DNA of 64,000 nucleotides from contig OY759266.1 in NCBI GenBank assembly GCA_963662155.1, positions 60,060,510 through 60,124,509 of the forward strand. Direction: 5' to 3'. A model generated the notes under the pieces. The model made no database searches and had not been told where the DNA came from. It was given only the letters and a program-made list of their open reading frames with translations. This document shows positions 58,649 to 64,000 of the stretch, piece after piece. Every line of letters begins with the position of its first letter. Position 1 is the first letter of the stretch. This stretch comes from Lamellibrachia columna (taxonomy: Eukaryota > Annelida > Polychaeta > Sabellida > Siboglinidae). A program made the position numbers and the translations under genes.

Positions 58649-60878
58649 ATCTCCATAACTATCATACACAAACCGGTTTGCTTTTATCTGCTATTGATGT
58701 ACCTCGTGAAGTTTTAAGATGTACTAACCCTAATTGTAATGATGAAGCCCATCGCACTTTGCTAAGCAATCTTTACAATGATATTATAAAATCACTTAAA
58801 GACGCTGCCGAGGTAATCCCTACTAAGGCTAACAACACGTCTTCTAAGTATACTGTTCTAGGCTGGAACGACCTAGTCAGAGACTCCCATCAAGCTGCTA
58901 GACAATCCTTTCTCTTCTGGCGTTCTGCTGGGAGTCCGCGTCATGGTCCCTTGTATGATATAATGAAAATTAGACGCGCTCATTTTAAGCGCAACAAAAG
59001 ACTATGTGAAAAAAATGCTGAAATTCTTAAAGCTGAAAGGCTTGCTTCTAAACTATGTAATAATGACTTCAAAAACTTCTGGAAGGACATAAAACATATG
59101 AATAACGCCAGGTTTCCAAATCCTAGCAATGTTGGTGGTGCTTCCGGTGTCGTAAATGTAAAGAATATGTGGCTTCATCATTACCAATCCCTACTTAACT
59201 CTATACCTGGCTCTCCAGTCAACATCAAGAAGATCAATGAATACTGTAGCAATGTACAGTTTAATGTTCAAATGATTGTTAATGTTAAGGAAATTCAAGA
59301 TATAATACATGCAATGCCTGTAGGCAAAGCCCCGGGTTATGATAGTGTAAGTAACTAACATTTTAAATATGCGAATGAAAAACTTCATGTTCTCATGTCA
59401 CTTTTATATAGTAGCATATTAATTCACGTTTTTTTACCGGATGCTATGATGATTACAATCATAGCCCCCATAATTAAAAATAAGGCGGGTGACCTGTCTG
59501 ATAACAACAACTACCGACCCATTGCTCTCGCCACAATTGCTAGTAAATTATTTGAATCCTTGATATTATCCAGGGTTTCTACTTTTTTATCTACATGTGT
59601 AAACCAATTTGGATTTAAAAAGCATCACTCAACTGAAATGCTCATATTTTTATTAAAATAACTCTTTCGACACTGCATAGCGAATGGCTCATCTATGTAT
59701 GTTACCATGCTGGATGCCTCTAAGGCCTTTGACAAATTCAATCATAGTAACCTATTCACCAAACTAATTGACCGGGGATGTCCTTCTTTTATTGTTCGCA
59801 TTCTTTATTACTGGTACAGAACCCAGAAATTCACTGTCAGATGGTGTTGTAGCTTCTCAGAATTTTTTACCGTTTCAAACGGTGTTAAGCAGGGTGGAAT
59901 CCTTTCTCCACATCTTTTTAACGTTTACATTGATGACTTAAGTGTAAATTTGAATAAATTACAAATTGGCTGTCTTTATGCAGGAACCATAATGAATCAT
60001 ATGATGTATGCCGATGACCTTTGTGTTTTTTCACCTAGTGTTGCTGGGTTGAGAAAACTCACCGATTGTTGTGCCGAGTATGGCAATATGTTTGATATAA
60101 CGTACAACGCCAACAAATCTTTCTGTATGGTTATTGATAACAAAACTAGGGACAAGAAAAATATTCATCCTGTTGTTATCAATAACCATACACTACCTTA
60201 CACTGAGAAATGTAAATACCTTGGCCATATTATAAACAAAAATTTTACTGATGATGACGATATTGCCAGGCAGAAAAGATGTATCTATGCTCAGGCAAAT
60301 GCTTTAGCCAGAAAATTTTACTTATGCAACAATTCCATTAAAACAACTTTATTTAATTCAGACTGTGGTTCAATGTACACCTCAAGTCTTTGGTGTCATT
60401 TTAAAAAACAGAGTCTGAAAGGTATTACTGTCGCTTATAACAACCGTTTTAGAATTATACACAACCTGTCACCACGCTGTAGTGCAAGCCATATGTTCGC
60501 TACTAATTAGGTTAAATCCTTTAATGAACGTATTCGCTCATAAATGTTTAGCCTTTTATGCCGGTTGGAAAAATCCGACAATATACTTTTTGTGAATTAT
60601 CTTAACACTTTTACTTATTATCAAAGTCCATTGATTAAACATTGGATTGATCAATTGTATGCTTTTAATTCATGATGTTTGTACTTTTATACAAATATAT
60701 TTTTTTATCCTTACTTATCTTATATATATATTTTACTACACGTCATGTATGTATATTTATATATATATATTTTTCTCACTACATGTACCTCTATTGTTCA
60801 TCATGTGTGTATATGCATGTTTTTTTTTTAACCTGTATGTATTTATAATATTATGGGCTCTTGCCTGAAATAAAACAT

Positions 60879-60885
<7 letters not shown>
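58649..60885 (+). mobile_element. LINE, best preserved in the window
   Basis: One frame (58624 to about 60676) carries nearly the whole linker and RT of a non-LTR element. It has GWNDLVRDSHQAARQSFLFW (58863), DFKNFWKDIKHMN, VGKAPGYDSVSN, NNYRPIALATIASKLFESLI (59506), VNQFGFKKHHSTEM, motif A MLDASKAFDKFNH (59704), motif B NGVKQGGILSPHLFNVYIDD (59878), the catalytic motif MMYADDLCVF (60001) and CKYLGHIINKNFTDDDD. Stops lie only at 59356 (TAA), 59659 (TAA), 60508 (TAG) and 60541 (TAA), with no frameshift. The 3' UTR ends gcctgaaataaaacattatt before a TA run. The endonuclease is missing (5' truncation), so it cannot move by itself. Confidence 0.9.
59695..60510 (+). pseudogene. LINE RT core, open for 271 codons
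   Basis: Contains motif A (DASKAF), motif B (VKQGG), the intact YADD catalytic motif and the thumb block YLGHI...DDDDIARQKR. It is part of the larger frame of the element and is separated from upstream RT by one TAA (59659-59661). Confidence 0.88.
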
Positions 60886-61097
<212 letters not shown>

Positions 61098-61117
61098 GAG
61101 GACTTAGTCCATGCTAC

Positions 61118-61454
61118 GGGGGCATCCGTGGCCTAGTGGTTAAGGTGTTGGATTCTAAATTCGAGGGTTGTGAGTTCAAGACCAGTGTGGGTCTTGAACT
61201 CACAACCCTCGCACGGTTCGTTTTCGAAGCTTAGGCAATTTCGTTTACCCTACTTTGCCTCAGTCTACTCAGCTGCAAATGAGTACAAACACTGTTTGGA
61301 AGGTACCTGCGATGGACTAGTGTCCCGTCCAGGAGAGTCAGTATAACTGCACTCTAAGTTGCTTCACACTACAGAAACCAGGTTTAAGCACTGGCCATAT
61401 AAGCCTTCATGGCTTCCTAAGGCGTAATGCCTGGCGGATGACTTTACCTTTTTT
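61118..61454 (+). mobile_element. tRNA-derived SINE with 17-bp target-site duplication
   Basis: 337 bp flanked by identical gacttagtccatgctac at 61101-61117 and 61455-61471. The head (gcatccgtggcctagtggtt and gagttcaagacc) has A- and B-box sequences of a tRNA-type Pol III promoter. The B box lies in a 22-bp perfect inverted repeat (61161-61210, cgagggttgtgagttcaaga and complement). The body carries gatggactagtgtcccgtcc, and the tail ends actttacctttttt. The intact duplication indicates a fairly recent insertion by LINE machinery. The partner LINE is not identified. Confidence 0.9.
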
Positions 61455-61471
61455 GACTTAGTCCATGCTAC

Positions 61472-62082
61472 ACAAGTTACGTCAAAGAAACGTCCACTAT
61501 AGTCCGGCAACCAAAGGGCACTTTTTGACATAACCCTTTTTTGTCTGATATAGTTTTTTGTTGTTGTTGATTATTCATCTCTAGCATGTATATCCATGAC
61601 ATCCACCCTTGAGCATTTAAAAAAAAATCCAAAATGGCCACAAAAATAAACTTTTAATCATATCTTCGCAACCAGACAATATATAGAAATGATTGAAATG
61701 TTATTTTATATGTTTCCAGACATGAGGAATTCGATTCCACCATAATTGATATGAAAAAATGTACAGAAAACAAGATGGCGACCATAAGTATGCTATAAAT
61801 GGTTGCTGACTATGCGAAAAAAGACTAAGTCTCATGTTCCGAGAACAAAAAACATAAGAACATAACAAAATAAATGTTCCCTGTGTTATGAGGAGAATTA
61901 CATAAGATCAGCATTTCGTGAAATTCTTCCCTTTCGAAGCATCAGTCCTCTTCATCTTCACCATGTAGGACGCACTTGCCGCTCTGAGCACTTGATCAGC
62001 TTTAGCAACCCAGTCCAGTTGGGGCTAACGATACCGGACCACCAATGGTGGTGTCAGTGTCGCCCTCAGACACGGATGTTGA
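61472..62082. other. No gene seen
   Basis: AT-rich. The two phrases ccaaaatggccacaaaaat and acaagatggcgaccataag suggest an old imperfect duplication (61625-61800). Confidence 0.45.
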
Positions 62083-63850
62083 CACATTTGTTTAAGATTT
62101 TAGCAAGATTTAACAAGATTTGCCATCCAAGCCAAAGGCCCAGATGACAAGTGGACAAGGAAGCCATCGGCCTATCGAGAGTCCAGCAATGTTCATCTAC
62201 TTATAACCCGCCCTCCTGAGATATGTGTCAACCTTGTTTTTAAACATATTCACGCTGCTAGCAGTTATACAATCCGTAGACAGTTTGTTCCATTCATTTA
62301 TTGTCCTCTGTGAGAACGAGTACTTCCTGATATCCAATCTACACTGATCCTTTACTAATTTTACCTGATGTCCTCTAGTTTTACTATGTTTCTTGAGTGA
62401 AAAAACATATTTCTATCAATATATTCATACCAATTCAATATCTTTAAAACTTCAATCTGATCTCCTCTTAACCTCCTTGTCTCTAGAGTTATTAAACGAA
62501 GGATAGCAGAACTAGAGGACATGAGAAGGATAGCAGAACTAGAGGACATGAGGTAAAATTAGTAAAGGATCAATGTAGATTGGACATCAGGAAGCACTCG
62601 TTCTCACAGAGGACAATAAATGAATGGAACAAATTGTCTACAGATTGTGTAACTGCTAGCAGCGTGAATATGTTTAAAAACAAGGTTGACACATATCTCA
62701 GGAGGGCGGGCTATAAGTAGATGAACATTGTTGGACTCTCGATAAGCCAATGGCTTCCTTGTCCACTTGCCATCTGGGCCTTTGGCTTGGATGGCAAATC
62801 TTGTTAAATCTTGTTAAATCTAAACCACATTCTTTCAGGCGTTCTTCATAACTAAGGTCTCTCACTTCTGGAATAATTTTAGTTGCTCTCCTCTGTGTGC
62901 GTTCAAGCGTATCTCTATCCTTCTTACGATATGGTCTCCATGCTTGTGTAGAGTATTCTAAATGAGGTCTAACTATTGCTTTATACAGACGTATAATTAG
63001 CTTTTTCCTTGTTTGTTATGTTTCTCATAATGAACCCAAGAATTTGATTACCCTTTGAAGCTGCACTAACACACTGCTCTGAAACTCCTAAGTCCTTTTC
63101 TTTTACAGTAGTACCCAGAACAGTATCTCCCATTTTATAGTTTACATCCAAATTCCCATGTCCTGTATGTAGGCATACTGACATACTGATCCTTATGGTA
63201 CCCCACTCAAAACTGATTTCCAGTTTGAAACTTCTCCGTCTACTACAACACGCTGTCTTCTGTCAGTCAGCCATTGTTCTATCCAGTCAATTATGCCATC
63301 CCCGATACCATGGACTTTTAATTTAAGTTGTAATTTTTGATGTGGCACTTTGTCAAAAGCTTTCTGAAAATCTAAGTAGATAATATCTACTGACGATCCC
63401 TCGTCTATCCACTTAGTGATTTCTTCAAAAAAACATAACATTGTTAAGCATGACCTCGCTTTTAGGAGTCCACGTTGACATGAATTTAATAATGTATGCC
63501 TAACAAGGAAGTCCACCACATGGTCTTTAATTAACCTTTCTAATAATTTACAAATCACTGACGTTAAACTCACTGGTCTGTAATTCTCTTACTTATTTCT
63601 CGAACCTTTTTTAAATAATTGAATGATGTTTGCTTCTTTCCATTCAAAAGGAACAACTCCCTCTTTTAATGACAAGTTGAACACTCTTATAAGTGGTATA
63701 CTGATAGTGATATACTGCTTGTTAAGATAGACCGAGAACAAGACCATGCCACATTGAGAATTCATAACATTTGTGTAAAGAAAATACTTAGTTTTACTGT
63801 GAACAGCAGCGCAGTAAAAGGCAGTGTTGTGCACTGTTTGTGCAGAATCA
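62083..63850 (-). mobile_element. CR1-like LINE relic carrying a nested copy of itself
   Basis: Minus strand in order: VVPFEWKEANIIQLFKKGSR (63670), TSVICKLLERLIKDHVVDFL, LKARSCLTMLCFFEEITKWI, motif A IIYLDFQKAFDKVPHQK (63370), DWIEQWLTDRRQRVVVDGEV, SGVP (63193). A deletion of motif B onward and the FADD motif follows. Then CLHTGHGNLDVNYKMGDTVL, ERxKEC, LETRRLRGDQIEVLKILNWY, and the C-terminal QRTINEWNK-like end with a (cttgttaaat)n tail at 62083-62120. The same family gave the 13.2, 7.35 and 24.4 kb fragments. Confidence 0.9.
62501..62820 (+). mobile_element. Nested 5'-truncated CR1-like insertion (plus strand)
   Basis: A plus-strand copy of the same C-terminal region and 3' tail (gaggacatgaggtaaaatta to cttgttaaatcttgttaaat) interrupts the minus-strand element. 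It is flanked by taaac on both sides (62496-62500 and 62821-62825), a possible short target duplication. With 62110-62395 it makes a large inverted repeat (arms about 280 bp). Its 5' end has a 27-bp duplication (aaggatagcagaactagagg acatgag). Confidence 0.82.
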
Positions 63851-64000
63851 ATGTCATTGCTTCATTCCAACTCATCCTGATTGGGAATGTTTGGCTGAAA
63901 TCATTTGATTATGATTGGTTGATTGGTTGATTAGTTGCGACAATGTAGCAATCTGCATTTGACGATCGATGTATAGAACAAATCAACGCACGCGGCGCTC
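63851..64000. other. No feature seen
   Basis: Short ttgattgg triplication at 63911-63935; otherwise unique. Confidence 0.5.

Overview
This window is eukaryotic, and most likely comes from an invertebrate animal. The evidence is several non-LTR retrotransposon (LINE) relics of CR1/L2-like and RTE-like type, a hAT transposase relic of the ZMYM1/DUF4371 kind, a tRNA-derived SINE with a clean target-site duplication, tRNA-like repeats and long microsatellites. There is no operon structure. A marine lophotrochozoan such as a mollusc is my guess, but nothing here fixes the species. I find no complete host gene that I can name.

The dominant feature is tandem repetition. About 28 kb of the 64 kb (my sum of the arrays listed) is minisatellite or microsatellite. 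The largest arrays are a 60-bp unit (about 68 copies, 15.9-20.0 kb), a 48-bp unit (about 92 copies, 39.3-43.7 kb), a 36-bp unit (about 91 copies, 49.2-52.5 kb), a 14-bp unit (about 161 copies, 55.7-58.0 kb), a 44-bp unit (about 51 copies, 2.8-5.1 kb), a 34-bp unit (about 47 copies, 32.5-34.0 kb), a 59-bp unit (about 26 copies, 0.9-2.4 kb) and a 57-bp unit (about 23 copies, 47.1-48.4 kb). Most long open reading frames are these arrays read through.

The most interesting pattern is that many arrays are amplified pieces of transposon coding sequence lying at their native place inside a transposon relic. The LINE at 0.1-5.1 kb carries three arrays, at the pre-motif-A region, at motif A and at the C-terminal region. 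The RTE-like LINE at 14.9-22.1 kb has a 20-codon segment between endonuclease and reverse transcriptase expanded in frame to 68 copies. The LINE at 30-31.8 kb carries arrays before the RT, at a KHSCES segment and at the GVPQGTV motif. The hAT relic at 53.5-55.2 kb carries four. A LINE fragment at 44.7-45.4 kb runs into a 22-bp array, and a CR1 3' tail at 7.35 kb has a 16-bp array.

Layout: 0-5 kb LINE with arrays; 5-15 kb short arrays, a perfect palindrome pair, and hAT-like, CR1 and tRNA-repeat fragments; 15-22 kb RTE-like LINE; 22-30 kb short arrays, duplicated tRNA-Thr-like units and a MITE with inverted ends; 30-34 kb LINE fragments and the 34-bp array; 35 kb a pure CAG tract; 36-44 kb minisatellites; 44-48 kb LINE plus arrays; 49-52.5 kb a 1132-codon repeat ORF with its own start, stop and non-repeat ends, the best candidate for an unrecognised gene; 53.5-55.2 kb hAT relic; 55.7-58 kb 14-bp array; 58.4-60.9 kb a possible host exon broken by the best-preserved LINE; 61.1-61.5 kb SINE; 62-63.9 kb minus-strand CR1 LINE with a second 5'-truncated copy nested in it.
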